Shown: positions 8,551-17,721 of the stretch, piece by piece
Numbering within the stretch: position 1 is the stretch's first letter
Layout of the letters: each line of letters begins with the position of its first letter
Origin: Roseovarius sp. ZX-A-9
GTDB taxonomy: Bacteria > Pseudomonadota > Alphaproteobacteria > Rhodobacterales > Rhodobacteraceae
Length of the DNA: 64,000 bases
Direction: 5' to 3'
NCBI RefSeq assembly: GCF_028369135.1
Contig: NZ_JAPWHW010000002.1
Span: forward strand, 202,914 to 266,913
Notes under the pieces: generated by a model
What the model was told of the DNA's origin: nothing
Databases searched by the model: none
The model's input: the letters and a program-made list of their open reading frames with translations, nothing else
Translations under genes and position numbers: made by a program

Positions 8551-9891
8551 ATGAATGATCAGACGCGCCAAGGCATCCCGCACACCACCCCGCGCCAGTC
8601 CGCGACCTTTTCGCAGGACATCAACAGCGACATCCGTCGCGCAGCGGCAACCGGCATCTACGACATCCGTGGCGGCGGCGCCAAACGCCGCGTGCCGAAT
8701 TTCGACGACCTGCTGTTCATGGGCGCATCTATCTCGCGCTACCCGCTCGAAGGGTATCGCGAGAAATGCGAAACCAAGGTCACGCTTGGCACACGCTTTG
8801 CCAAGAATCCCATCGAACTGGACATCCCGATCACCATCGCAGGGATGAGCTTCGGCGCCCTCTCCGGCCCCGCCAAAGAGGCACTGGGGCGCGGCGCGAA
8901 CGCAGCCGGTACATCGACCACCACCGGTGACGGCGGCATGACCCCCGAAGAGCGCGGCCACTCCTCCAAGCTGGTCTATCAATACCTGCCATCGCGCTAC
9001 GGCATGAACCCCGATGATCTGCGCAAGGCGGACGCAATCGAGGTTGTCGTCGGCCAGGGCGCCAAGCCCGGCGGCGGCGGCATGTTGCTGGGTCAGAAGA
9101 TCTCGGACCGGGTCGCAGAAATGCGCAATCTGCCCAAGGGCATCGACCAGCGTTCCGCTTGCCGGCACCCCGACTGGACCGGCCCCGATGATCTGGAAAT
9201 CAAGATCCTCGAACTGCGCGAAATCACCGACTGGAAAGTGCCGATCTATGTCAAGATCGCCGGCGCCCGTCCCTATTTCGACACCACGCTGGCGGTCAAG
9301 GCCGGGGCCGATGTCGTCGTCCTCGACGGCATGCAGGGCGGCACCGCCGCAACGCAGGACGTGTTCATCGAACATGTCGGCCAGCCCACGCTGGCTTGCA
9401 TCCGGCCCGCCGTGCAGGCGCTGCAGGACATGGGCATGCACCGCGAAGTGCAACTGATCGTTTCCGGTGGCATCCGCTCGGGCGCCGACGTGGCCAAGGC
9501 GCTGGCGCTGGGGGCCGATGCGGTCTCGATCGGGACCGCGGCGATGATCGCGCTGGGGGACAACGATCCCAAGTGGGAGGCCGAATACAACAAGCTCGGC
9601 ACCACCGCAGGCGCCTATGACGACTGGCACGAAGGTCGCGATCCGGCTGGCATTACCACTCAGGATCCCGAATTGATGGCGCGTTTCGACCCCATCGAAG
9701 GTGGCCGCCGTCTGAAAAACTACCTCAAGGTGATGACGCTCGAGGCGCAGACCATCGCGCGTGCCTGCGGCAAGAACCATGTCCACAACCTCGAACCCGA
9801 GGATATGGTTGCCCTCACCATGGAAGCGGCGGCAATGGCCCAGGTACCGCTGGCCGGAACCAACTGGTACCCCGGAAAAGGCAGCTTCTGA
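8551..9891 (+). CDS. glxD: FMN-binding glutamate synthase domain protein (GlxD/MgsC-like)
   Basis: The 446-residue protein is the FMN-binding TIM-barrel of glutamate synthase. GMQGGTAAT and VSGGIRSGADVAKALALGADAV are the FMN phosphate-binding segments. The start is set at 8551 because AAGG at 8539-8542 is at normal distance; the in-frame ATG at 8545 is too close. In ordinary GltB a C-x4-C-P segment supplies Fe-S ligands. Here the aligned segment reads WHEGRDPAGITTQ, with W359 and D364 in the cysteine positions, so the cluster looks lost or altered. It likely transfers ammonia or methylamine to 2-oxoglutarate, with an electron donor not visible here. Confidence 0.83.
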   Translation: MNDQTRQGIPHTTPRQSATFSQDINSDIRRAAATGIYDIRGGGAKRRVPNFDDLLFMGASISRYPLEGYREKCETKVTLGTRFAKNPIELDIPITIAGMSFGALSGPAKEALGRGANAAGTSTTTGDGGMTPEERGHSSKLVYQYLPSRYGMNPDDLRKADAIEVVVGQGAKPGGGGMLLGQKISDRVAEMRNLPKGIDQRSACRHPDWTGPDDLEIKILELREITDWKVPIYVKIAGARPYFDTTLAVKAGADVVVLDGMQGGTAATQDVFIEHVGQPTLACIRPAVQALQDMGMHREVQLIVSGGIRSGADVAKALALGADAVSIGTAAMIALGDNDPKWEAEYNKLGTTAGAYDDWHEGRDPAGITTQDPELMARFDPIEGGRRLKNYLKVMTLEAQTIARACGKNHVHNLEPEDMVALTMEAAAMAQVPLAGTNWYPGKGSF

Positions 9892-9901
9892 CGACAACCC
9901 A

Positions 9902-9930
9902 CGCGGTGCCTTTCAAGGCGCCGCGTTTTT
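9902..9930 (+). terminator. hairpin terminator after glxD
   Basis: CGCGGTGCC pairs with GGCGCCGCG (one G-T pair) across a six-base loop and is followed by TTTTT. It lies between glxD and glnT, so glnT may be read partly from its own promoter or by read-through. Confidence 0.7.
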
Positions 9931-10002
9931 CATATAGATGGTGGGGGAACCACGGACACCATCTGCCAAGTACAGTTTAGAGATAGGGAGAGACCTTCGA
10001 TC

Positions 10003-11358
10003 ATGGCAAAAGATCAGCTCGTTCAAGAATCGGCAATTGACCTTCAGTCCTGGGGGAAAGAGCGAGGTATCAAATACTTCATGCTCAACTTCACGGACCT
10101 GCTGGGCACCCAACGCACAAAACTCGTGCCGATCCGGGCGATCGGGCGCATGCAGGAAGGCGGCGCCGGTTTTGCCGGATTCGCCGGCGGCATGGATTAC
10201 ACCCCGGCCCACCCCGACATGCTGGTGATGCCCGATGCCGATGCCGCGGTTCAGATTCCGTGGCAGCCCGAAATCGCATGGGTTCCCGGCAACCCGGTGA
10301 TGAAGAATGCCTATTCCGCACAGGCCCCGCGCAACGTTCTGCGCAAGCAGATCGCCGAAGCGGCCGAAATGGGTCTGCATTTCAAGATCGGCGTAGAGCC
10401 CGAATTTTCGCTGCTCACCCCCGATGGCAAAGGCGTGGCGGACGATCTCGATACCCGGACGAAGCCTTGCTACGACCAGCAGTCGATGATGCGGAACTAC
10501 CATATCATCCGCGAAATCAGCGACTACATGCACGACCTGGGCTGGGGCTCGTACCAGAACGACCACGAAGACGCCAATGGCCAGTGGGAAATGAACTGGG
10601 ACTTCGACGATGTCCTGACGATGGCCGACCAGCTCAGCTTTTTCAAATTCATGACGAAATACGTCGCGGAAAAGCACGGCATGCGCGCCAGTTTCATGCC
10701 CAAACCCCTGCCAACGCTCACCGGCAACGGTCTGCACGCCCATATCTCGGCTTGGGACAGCACCGGCAAGGACGCCAAGACCAACCTCTTTGCAGGCTCC
10801 GATGACACGCCCACGGGCCGCTACGGTCTGTCCGAGGTCGGCAAGCATTTCCTCGGCGGTATCCTCAAGCATGGCAGCGGCATGACCGTGATCTGCTGCC
10901 CGTCGGTCAACAGCTACAAGCGTATCGGCGCGCCCAGCACCGCCTCCGGTTCGTCCTGGGCCCCCAGCCGAGTCACCTGGGCCGGCGACAACCGCACCCA
11001 CCTGGTTCGGGTTCCCGGCGGCGGCCGCATGGAACTGCGCCTGCCCGATGGCGCGGCCAACCCCTACCTGATGCCATCTGTCATCATGGCCGCGGGTCTC
11101 GACGGCATCCGCAGCAAGGCCGATCCCGGCGAGGCGCTGGAAATCGATATGTATGTCGAAGGCCATACGGTGAAGGACGCGCCCCGACTGCCCAAGAACA
11201 TGCTGGACGGCCTGCGCCTCTACGAAGCCGACGAGACTCTGGCGACCTCAATGGGCACCGAGTTTACCGAAGCCTTCCTGAAGGTGAAAAACCGCGAGTG
11301 GGACGACTACACCAGCCACTTCAGCGAGTGGGAACGCACCAACACGCTGGATATCTGA
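10003..11358 (+). CDS. glnT: type III glutamine synthetase-like ligase (GlnT/GmaS)
   Basis: The 451-residue protein has the glutamine synthetase fold: GVEPEF (130-135), the metal-binding E196 in GQWEMNW, NGLHAHIS (242-249), NSYKR, and NRTHLVRVPGGGR near the ATP site. It belongs to the GlnT / GmaS branch, which includes both ordinary type III glutamine synthetases and gamma-glutamylmethylamide synthetase of methylamine users. I cannot separate the two by eye. Co-location with mgs/glx-like genes fits either ammonium assimilation or the N-methylglutamate pathway. It starts behind GGGAGAG and ends in a strong terminator. Confidence 0.82.
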   Translation: MAKDQLVQESAIDLQSWGKERGIKYFMLNFTDLLGTQRTKLVPIRAIGRMQEGGAGFAGFAGGMDYTPAHPDMLVMPDADAAVQIPWQPEIAWVPGNPVMKNAYSAQAPRNVLRKQIAEAAEMGLHFKIGVEPEFSLLTPDGKGVADDLDTRTKPCYDQQSMMRNYHIIREISDYMHDLGWGSYQNDHEDANGQWEMNWDFDDVLTMADQLSFFKFMTKYVAEKHGMRASFMPKPLPTLTGNGLHAHISAWDSTGKDAKTNLFAGSDDTPTGRYGLSEVGKHFLGGILKHGSGMTVICCPSVNSYKRIGAPSTASGSSWAPSRVTWAGDNRTHLVRVPGGGRMELRLPDGAANPYLMPSVIMAAGLDGIRSKADPGEALEIDMYVEGHTVKDAPRLPKNMLDGLRLYEADETLATSMGTEFTEAFLKVKNREWDDYTSHFSEWERTNTLDI

Positions 11359-11381
11359 CGCCCCACCGTCAGCACCCTTTC

Positions 11382-11415
11382 AAACGGCCCCGCGCAATAC
11401 GCGCCGGGGCCGTTT
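11382..11415 (+). terminator. terminator of glnT
   Basis: AAACGGCCCCG pairs perfectly with CGGGGCCGTTT over a short loop and is followed by TCTGCTTTT, 23 bases after the glnT stop. Confidence 0.8.
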
Positions 11416-11576
11416 CTGCTTTTGCCCGAGTTCAACTTTTGGACCTTTCAAAACAGCGACCGAGAACCACCTATTCTCACATCCCCTCCCTCCCCCCAAG
11501 CGATGATCAATCCGGCCTCAATTGGCGATTTCGGGTTGACCTGAAGGCCCCGACGGCCTATCCAAACTGCCGGAGT

Positions 11577-11650
11577 GCGGGTATGGTGAAAAGGTATCAC
11601 GGCAGCTTCCCAAGCTTTAGTTACGGGTTCAATTCCCGTTACCCGCTCCA
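11577..11650 (+). tRNA. tRNA-Gly (anticodon CCC)
   Basis: This 74-nt cloverleaf has a perfect acceptor stem (GCGGGTA with TACCCGC), discriminator T and an encoded CCA end. The D arm is GTGA/TCAC, the anticodon loop TTCCCAA gives CCC, and the T arm is ACGGG-TTCAATT-CCCGT. The anticodon stem has one C-U mismatch at 28-42 and a G-U at 27-43. It is a lone tRNA after the glnT terminator. Confidence 0.93.
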
Positions 11651-11798
11651 ACCGTAAAATCCCCAAATCGCCATACGAAACCCGCCTGCCTTGGCTGGCG
11701 CCCCTCCCCTTTGTCCTGCGCAAAGTTGCAATCGGGTTGCAGATGCCGAAAGGCCGCCCCCCATTGCCAAACCAGCGGGCGGATGGTTCAACTCGCAC

Positions 11799-12851
11799 AT
11801 GCCGCACCTGCTGACCACGTCGTTACTAATCCTCGGTGCCGCGCTGGCCGGTTTCGCATCGCGCCTGATCGCGATGCCCTTGCCGTTCCTGCTCGGCCCG
11901 TTGCTGGCCACGGCGCTGGTCGCCACGCTGCTGCCGCACCGCCTGCCGCAAGGCTACCGGTTTCCACCACGGTTGCGCCGCACCTTCATCGCGGTGATCG
12001 GGCTGATGATCGGCGCACAGGTCACGCCTGCGCTCTTTGACAATCCCGGCAGGCTCGGGATCAGCTTTCTGGCGCTGATCGGTTTTGTCGCCTCAGCCTT
12101 GGCATACAACTACCTGATATTTCGCCGCTTTGGCGGATATGACCGCGCCACCGCCTTCTACGCGGGCACGCCCGGCGGCCTGTATGAGAGCATCGCCTTG
12201 GGCGAGGCCGCAGGCGCCGACATGCCGCGCCTCATGCTTCAGCAGTTCCTGCGCGTGATTCTCGTGGTCACGCTCTTGCCGGTCGGCCTGTCGCTCTATC
12301 TGGGCGCGCCGGTGGGCAGTTCCGCAGGTGTCAGTCTGGCGCAGGGGCCGGTGCCGTGGCAGGCGCTGCCGTGGCTGGCGGCAGCGGGCGCCTTCGGGCT
12401 CTGGCTCGGGGAAAGGCTGCGCCTGCCCGCAGGCCAGATCATCGGGCCGCTGGCCGTCGCCGCCGCCCTGTCGCTCAGCGGTCTGGGCCATCTCGACGTG
12501 CCGCAATGGCTGGTCAACCTCGCCCAGATCGTGATCGGCGTGGCGCTCGGGTTGCGCTTTACCGGCCTCAGCCGCGCACTGATCCTGCGCGGAATGATCC
12601 TGGCATGCGCCTCGGTGGCGGGAATGCTGGCGCTGGCCGCCGGGATGGCGCTGGCGATGAAACCCATCCTTGGCGAAGGTTTCGATGTGCTGCTCATCAG
12701 TTTCGCCCCCGGCGGGGTCACGGAAATGGCACTGGTGGCGCTCAGCCTTCAGGCCAACCCGGCCTTCGTGACATTGCACCACATCCTGCGCATCCTGATC
12801 ACCGTGATCGGCATGATCGCCACCGCGCCCCTGATCCGCCGCGCCCTTTGA
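11799..12851 (+). CDS. AbrB-family inner membrane protein
   Basis: This 350-residue, highly hydrophobic protein has about ten membrane segments in two similar halves, each holding a short G-P-rich motif (LPFLLGPLLATAL near 25-40 and LPAGQIIGPLAVAAAL near 210-225). This is the AbrB duplication family, sometimes misnamed ammonia monooxygenase; members are putative transporters or regulators of unknown substrate. The ATG at 11799 is preferred over an upstream in-frame start because the first hydrophobic helix begins directly after it. It is followed 59 bp later by an SDR gene in the same direction. Confidence 0.75.
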   Translation: MPHLLTTSLLILGAALAGFASRLIAMPLPFLLGPLLATALVATLLPHRLPQGYRFPPRLRRTFIAVIGLMIGAQVTPALFDNPGRLGISFLALIGFVASALAYNYLIFRRFGGYDRATAFYAGTPGGLYESIALGEAAGADMPRLMLQQFLRVILVVTLLPVGLSLYLGAPVGSSAGVSLAQGPVPWQALPWLAAAGAFGLWLGERLRLPAGQIIGPLAVAAALSLSGLGHLDVPQWLVNLAQIVIGVALGLRFTGLSRALILRGMILACASVAGMLALAAGMALAMKPILGEGFDVLLISFAPGGVTEMALVALSLQANPAFVTLHHILRILITVIGMIATAPLIRRAL

Positions 12852-12910
12852 CAGCGCGGCGCGCGCGGGCTACCTCAACAGAAGTTCATTCCGTCACAAA
12901 GGAGCCCGCC

Positions 12911-13666
12911 ATGCGCATCCAGGATACAGCCGCGATCATCACCGGCGGGGCCTCGGGCCTTGGCGAGGCCACAGCCCGGCATTTCCGCGCTGCCGGCGCC
13001 GCCGTGACGATCCTCGACCGTGACATTGCGCGCGGCACCGCCGTGGCGGACGAGATCGGCGCGCATTTCGCTGAAACCGACGTGACGGACGAAGCGTCTG
13101 TCGCCGCCGCCATTGCAGCGGCCAAGGCCGCGATGGGGCGGATCACCGCTGCCGTCAACTGCGCCGGCATCGCCCCCGCCGAAAAGACGCTGGGCCGCGA
13201 TGGCCCGCATTCGCTCGACGGGTTCCGGCGGGTCATCGACATCAATCTGGTGGGCAGCTTCAACGTCGCGCGCCTTGCCGCCGCCGAGATCGCGCAAAAC
13301 CCGCCCGAGCCCGACGGCGCGCGCGGCGTGATCATCAACACCGCCTCTGTCGCGGCCTTTGACGGACAAAAGGGTCAGGCGGCCTATGCCGCGTCCAAGG
13401 CTGGCATCAGTGGCCTCAGCCTGCCGATGGCCCGTGATCTGGCCCGCGAGGGCATCCGCGTCATGGCCATTGCACCGGGGATTTTCCTCACCCCGATGCT
13501 GCAGGGTCTGCCGCAGGATGTGCAGGACAGTCTGGCGCAGGCCGTGACCTGCCCCAAGCGGCTCGGCGATCCGGCCGAATACGCGCGGCTCGCGGCCTTC
13601 ATCGTCGAATGCGGCTATCTCAACGGAGAAGTGATCCGACTCGATGGTGCGCTGCGCATGCAGTGA
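12911..13666 (+). CDS. short-chain dehydrogenase/reductase (3-hydroxyacyl-CoA dehydrogenase type)
   Basis: This 251-residue SDR has TGGASGLGEATA (NAD-binding TGxxxGxG, about residues 14-24), NCAGIAPA, catalytic Ser in NTASVAAFDGQKGQAAY and the YAASK motif (YxxxK). The order and length resemble the HSD17B10-type 3-hydroxyacyl-CoA dehydrogenases used in fatty acid and branched-chain breakdown. That identity is family resemblance only. The ATG at 12911 follows an AAAGGAG ribosome site. It ends 82 bp from the convergent uup gene. Confidence 0.8.
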   Translation: MRIQDTAAIITGGASGLGEATARHFRAAGAAVTILDRDIARGTAVADEIGAHFAETDVTDEASVAAAIAAAKAAMGRITAAVNCAGIAPAEKTLGRDGPHSLDGFRRVIDINLVGSFNVARLAAAEIAQNPPEPDGARGVIINTASVAAFDGQKGQAAYAASKAGISGLSLPMARDLAREGIRVMAIAPGIFLTPMLQGLPQDVQDSLAQAVTCPKRLGDPAEYARLAAFIVECGYLNGEVIRLDGALRMQ

Positions 13667-13748
13667 CCCGGCGGTGGCAGCACCGGAGTGCCGCGCCCAT
13701 AGGCCAATCGCGCACCGACACGATACCGACGTGATACCGACGCGAAAC

Positions 13749-15569
13749 TTATCCTTCGCTTTCGGCCTTTTCCGCCAGTTCCAGCCACTCTTCCTCGGCG
13801 GCAGCCAGCGCTTGCTGGCGGGCCACCAGAGCCTCTGTCGCCTTGCGGAATTTCACCGGCTCGCGGGTAAACAGCTTCGCATCCGCCAGCAACCCTTCCA
13901 GCTTGCCGATCTCTGCTTCCAGCCGGGCCATCTCTTCGGGCAGCGTCTTGAGCCGGTGGCTTTCGGTAAAGCTGAGCTTCGGCGCGGCGCGCGGTTTCTC
14001 CGGCGCAGGCTTCTGCCTTGATTTCGCAGGGGTTTTCCCCACCTCATCGCCCTTGTCGGCGGCGCGTTGCGCCCGATAATCGCTCCACCCACCGGCATAG
14101 ACAATCGCCTGCCCGTCGCCTTCCATGGCGATCGTGGTGGTTGCCACCCGGTCCAGAAAATCCCGGTCGTGACTGACCAGCAGCAGCGTGCCGTCATAAT
14201 CGTCCAGCAATTCCTGCAAAAGGTCGAGCGTCTCGATATCCAGATCGTTGGTCGGCTCGTCCAGCACCAGCAGGTTGCTTTCCTTTGCCATCAGTTTGGC
14301 CAGCAGAAGCCTCGCCTTTTCACCGCCCGACAAGGCCCGCACAGGCGCCCGCGCCTGCTGTTCGTCGAACAGGAATTCCTTAAGGTATCCAATCACATGC
14401 CGCGGGCTACCGCGCACCAAAATCTGATCTGCCTTGCCCGAAACGCGCATGTCCGGGTCGCCTGTCAGACTGTCCCACAGTGTCATGTCCGGATCGAGCG
14501 CGGCACGGCTCTGGTCGAAGACCGCCGGGACCAGATTGGTGCCCAGCCGGACTTCTCCGCTATCTGGCGTCTCTTCCCCCAGCAGCATCTTCAGCAACGT
14601 CGTCTTGCCAACGCCGTTGGGCCCGACAAAGGCCACCCGATCGCCGCGCTGCACGCGCAGGTCGAACTTTGTTAGGATTTGCGTGTCACCATAGGCTTTG
14701 GAAATTCCGCGCGCCTCGATCACCAGCTTGCCGGATTTAGGACCGCCCTCCAGCGCCATCGCGGCGGCCCCCTGCCTGCGGATCTGCCCGGCACGCTCGG
14801 CCCGCAGCTCCTGTAGCGCGCGCACGCGGCCCTGGTTGCGTTTGCGCCGCGCACTGATGCCTTCGACCGCCCAGCGACCTTCTGACTTGATCTTGCGATC
14901 CAGCTTGTGGCGGCTCTGATCCTCTTCGTCCCACAGCTTGTCGCGCCAGGCTTCGAACTGGCTGAATCCCTGCTCGTTGCGCCGCACCATTCCCCTGTCA
15001 ATCCAGAGTGTTGCGCGCGTAAGTTCACGCAGAAACGCTCGGTCGTGGCTGATCAGAACATAGCCTGCGCGCGTCTCTTTCAACGTGGTTTCCAGCCAGG
15101 CGATCGCCTCGATATCCAGATGGTTGGTCGGCTCGTCCAAGAGCATCAGGTCGGGCGCTTCGGCCATCAGCTTGGCCAATGCCGCGCGGCGCCGCTCGCC
15201 GCCAGAGGCGGTCTCGACCGCACGCGCCGGATCGAATTTCAGCCCCTCACCCGCCATATCGACGCGGTACATCTCTTCGGGCTGCAGCGTGCTGGCGGCA
15301 TAATCCCCCAAGGTGGCAAAGCCCAGCATCTCGGGCTCCTGCTCCATGTAACCCACGCTGATACCGGGCGGCACGACACGGGTGCCGCTATCGGCCTCCA
15401 CCAGCCCAGCCATCACCTTCATCAAGGTCGATTTGCCCGAGCCGTTGCGCCCCACCAGCGCCACGCGGTCGCCCGGTTGCACCACCAGCGACAGGTCGGC
15501 AAAGAGCGGCCCACCGCCAAAAGTCAGGGCGATATCATTCAATTGCAAAAGGGGTATCTTGGCTGCCAT
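13749..15569 (-). CDS. uup: ABC-F family ATPase Uup
   Basis: This 606-residue soluble protein has two ABC ATPase domains and no membrane part. The first has GRNGSGKST (Walker A, 40-48), SGGERRRAALAKL and LLDEPTNHLD. The second has GPNGVGKTT, LSGGEKARLLLAKLM and LDEPTNDLD. A linker rich in charged residues joins them, and a C-terminal coiled coil (about 540-606) matches the DNA/RNA-binding tail of Uup. ABC-F proteins act on ribosomes; Uup also affects precise excision of transposons. It stands apart from other genes on its strand by 50 bp. Confidence 0.88.
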   Translation of the reverse strand: MAAKIPLLQLNDIALTFGGGPLFADLSLVVQPGDRVALVGRNGSGKSTLMKVMAGLVEADSGTRVVPPGISVGYMEQEPEMLGFATLGDYAASTLQPEEMYRVDMAGEGLKFDPARAVETASGGERRRAALAKLMAEAPDLMLLDEPTNHLDIEAIAWLETTLKETRAGYVLISHDRAFLRELTRATLWIDRGMVRRNEQGFSQFEAWRDKLWDEEDQSRHKLDRKIKSEGRWAVEGISARRKRNQGRVRALQELRAERAGQIRRQGAAAMALEGGPKSGKLVIEARGISKAYGDTQILTKFDLRVQRGDRVAFVGPNGVGKTTLLKMLLGEETPDSGEVRLGTNLVPAVFDQSRAALDPDMTLWDSLTGDPDMRVSGKADQILVRGSPRHVIGYLKEFLFDEQQARAPVRALSGGEKARLLLAKLMAKESNLLVLDEPTNDLDIETLDLLQELLDDYDGTLLLVSHDRDFLDRVATTTIAMEGDGQAIVYAGGWSDYRAQRAADKGDEVGKTPAKSRQKPAPEKPRAAPKLSFTESHRLKTLPEEMARLEAEIGKLEGLLADAKLFTREPVKFRKATEALVARQQALAAAEEEWLELAEKAESEG

Positions 15570-15619
15570 AAGCGCGGGCTATCCTGCGCCCGCCCGCCCG
15601 TCAAGGTGCGCCCTTATGC

Positions 15620-16360
15620 CTATTGCGCCACCGCGCGCAACAGGCGCTTGCGCGTGGCCGGAATGGCGCGGATCTCGACCCCGGTAAAGACATGCAGCGT
15701 GCCCATCTCGGGATCCACCACCGCATGATCGCTCACCCACCCGCCCATCATCAGATAGGTTCGCAACAGCGGCGGCATCCGCAGCATCGCCAGCCTTGCA
15801 TCGGGCTTGCGCAGGCGCAGGGTCTGAGCAAAGCGGAACACCATTGGCGCCTTGACCCTTGGCAACCAGCGGCGCGGCGCGAGATGTCGCTCTTTCAACA
15901 TCGCAAAGGCATCCAGATAGCTGTCTGCGTCGGTGCCGTGAAAAGACGAACAGCCGAACAGCATCTCGACCCCGTGATCGTCCACGTACCGCGTCATCGC
16001 TCCCCAGGCTGCGCGCAGGATGTCGGGATCGCGCCAATCGGGATGAACGCAGAATCGGCCGATCTCGACCATCGGCCCCTCGAACCGCGCCAGCGCAGAC
16101 AACTCGTAGAACTGTGCCGAATAGCTCTGGCCGATATCCGCCCCGCCTTTCAGCGGCAGCATCCGAAAACAGCAGACAAGCTGCCCGCTGCGGCACTCTT
16201 CAATCAGGATATGGGTGCAGATCTCATCGAAGGCATCGCGGTCCAGACCGTCCGCACCACCGGTGCCAAAGGTCAGCGCGCGCAGCCTCTGGGCCGCTTT
16301 CAAATCGTCATGCGACGCGCTGATGCGCGCACGGTAGCGCCGATCGGTCAATGTCGGCAT
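15620..16360 (-). CDS. olsB: ornithine-acyl-ACP acyltransferase OlsB-like (GNAT fold)
   Basis: The 246-residue protein matches the GNAT-like hemolysin / OlsB family. Conserved parts include LRALTFG near the N-terminus, DEICTHILIEE (about 45-55), YELSAL, VEIGRFCVHPDWRDPDILRAAWGAM (about 97-121) and MLFGCSSFHGTD. OlsB adds a 3-hydroxyacyl chain to ornithine, the first step of ornithine lipid synthesis, a phosphorus-free membrane lipid made by many marine Rhodobacteraceae. OlsA, the second enzyme, is not next to it here and must be elsewhere if the pathway is complete. Confidence 0.75.
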   Translation of the reverse strand: MPTLTDRRYRARISASHDDLKAAQRLRALTFGTGGADGLDRDAFDEICTHILIEECRSGQLVCCFRMLPLKGGADIGQSYSAQFYELSALARFEGPMVEIGRFCVHPDWRDPDILRAAWGAMTRYVDDHGVEMLFGCSSFHGTDADSYLDAFAMLKERHLAPRRWLPRVKAPMVFRFAQTLRLRKPDARLAMLRMPPLLRTYLMMGGWVSDHAVVDPEMGTLHVFTGVEIRAIPATRKRLLRAVAQ

Positions 16361-16460
16361 GGGCGTTCCCTATCCAAGCCTGGGCAAAGAATACCCAAGC
16401 ACGATCATACGCACAATCCGTGACAAAGCCGTGTCGCTGCCGTGGCGCCTTGCGAAAAAC

Positions 16461-16913
16461 CTAGAAGAACTGGCTCGGGTCGATATTGCCGAAATTGTCG
16501 AGGATCTGGCGCAGCACACCCTTGCCGGTGACCGACGAATCGGTCACGCGCCGGGTGAGCGGCACGATATTGCCGTCGCGCAGCGAGAACGTCTCGATAT
16601 TCGCGATCGTATCGTTCTCGTCAAAACTGATCGCCAGCACCTGCCGCTCGACCACCTCGGGGCGCAGCATGCCGAAATGTTTCATCCGGCTGCGCACGTA
16701 GTAATAATCACCCTCGCCCAGAACCCCCGCCGCAGAGGGCGCGCCGATCACGTCATCCACCGTGGAGCGCGAATCGACCCCGACGACCAGCTGATTGAGG
16801 TCTTCTTCGGGCGGCACATAACCATGGTTGCGGTAGATCGAGGTACAGGCCACAACAGAGGCCAACCCCAGAAGGGCAACGATGGTGCGCAGCGTTAATT
16901 TGAGCCCGGTCAT
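16461..16913 (-). CDS. bamE: outer membrane assembly lipoprotein BamE (SmpA/OmlA)
   Basis: This 150-residue lipoprotein has a signal peptide ending in VVAC (lipid-modified C23). The body includes NQLVVGVDSRSTVDDVIGAPSAAG, the BamE-type opening (a helix then a G-x-P-S turn), and later DYYYVRSRMKHFG. BamE is an accessory subunit of the BAM complex that inserts beta-barrel proteins in the outer membrane. It is transcribed away from the DUF177 gene, sharing a 90-bp gap. Confidence 0.85.
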   Translation of the reverse strand: MTGLKLTLRTIVALLGLASVVACTSIYRNHGYVPPEEDLNQLVVGVDSRSTVDDVIGAPSAAGVLGEGDYYYVRSRMKHFGMLRPEVVERQVLAISFDENDTIANIETFSLRDGNIVPLTRRVTDSSVTGKGVLRQILDNFGNIDPSQFF

Positions 16914-17003
16914 GATTGCCCTCTTGATTTCAGCCCGGTCAGGCTTTTATCCGGCTTACAACAAGGTGACCGCGAGGTTCAAGAAAGGATAGAGGTGCAG
17001 TAG

Positions 17004-17555
17004 ATGGCACAACGCCCCGAAACCCCAGATATCCTGCGCATCGCGGACCTGTCACAAGGCGCGACCGCATCCTTTGACCTCGCGCCAGATGCCGCGACAC
17101 GCAGCGCGCTGGCCGAAACGCTGGACGTTCAGGCGATTCGCAAGCTCAGCTTTGCAGGCAAGCTCTCGCCCGAAGGCAAGCGCGACTGGCGGCTTGATGC
17201 CAGTCTGGGCGCAACCGTCGTGCAGTCCTGCGTTGTCACGCTTGAGCCGATCACGACGCGTATCGACCGCAAGGTGGTGCGGCGCTTTATTGCCGACATG
17301 CCGGACAGCGGAGATGCCGAAGAGGTCGAAATAACCGAGGACGAATCGATCGAGCCACTGACCGGAACCGTTGATCTGAACCAGGTCATGACCGAGGCAC
17401 TGGCACTGGCCCTGCCCGATTACCCGCGTGCCGACGGTGCCGAGATGGGCGAAGCCATATTCGCCGCGCCAGACACCACGCCACTGCGGGACGCGGACCT
17501 GAAACCCTTCGCCGGTTTGGCGGCTCTGAAATCGAAACTGGAAAAAGACGACTGA
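17004..17555 (+). CDS. DUF177 / YceD family protein
   Basis: The 183-residue soluble protein shows the DUF177 pattern: a Cys in VVQSCVVTLEPI (about residue 76), where ordinary members have CxRCL-type segments, an acidic middle, and VDLNQVMTEALALALPDYPRA near residues 122-142. YceD-like genes sit before rpmF across bacteria and are thought to be tied to 23S rRNA maturation or rRNA levels. The order YceD-rpmF-plsX-fabH here is the normal one. The gap to rpmF is 166 bp and may contain a separate promoter (TTGCCC with TATTTT near 17585-17615). Confidence 0.85.
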   Translation: MAQRPETPDILRIADLSQGATASFDLAPDAATRSALAETLDVQAIRKLSFAGKLSPEGKRDWRLDASLGATVVQSCVVTLEPITTRIDRKVVRRFIADMPDSGDAEEVEITEDESIEPLTGTVDLNQVMTEALALALPDYPRADGAEMGEAIFAAPDTTPLRDADLKPFAGLAALKSKLEKDD

Positions 17556-17721
17556 CCGATTGGGCAAAAGATGCTAAATATCGCTTGCCCTTGTACGATT
17601 TAGTTGTATTTTCGCCCTTCCATCGGAATTTGGGGTTGAACCGCTGGCTCTGGACAGACTAAGAGCCGCGTGACCACGAGAAACCGGGACGTAAGTGCCC
17701 AAAGGATAGTAGGATCGCACA

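Noticed and set aside
8476..9897. 473-codon frame opposite glxD
   Set aside because: It has no family match in its protein and covers a well-supported glutamate synthase subunit on the other strand.
9913..11166. 417-codon frame opposite glnT
   Set aside because: It lies opposite a full glutamine synthetase gene with all motifs; the composition is that of an antisense shadow.
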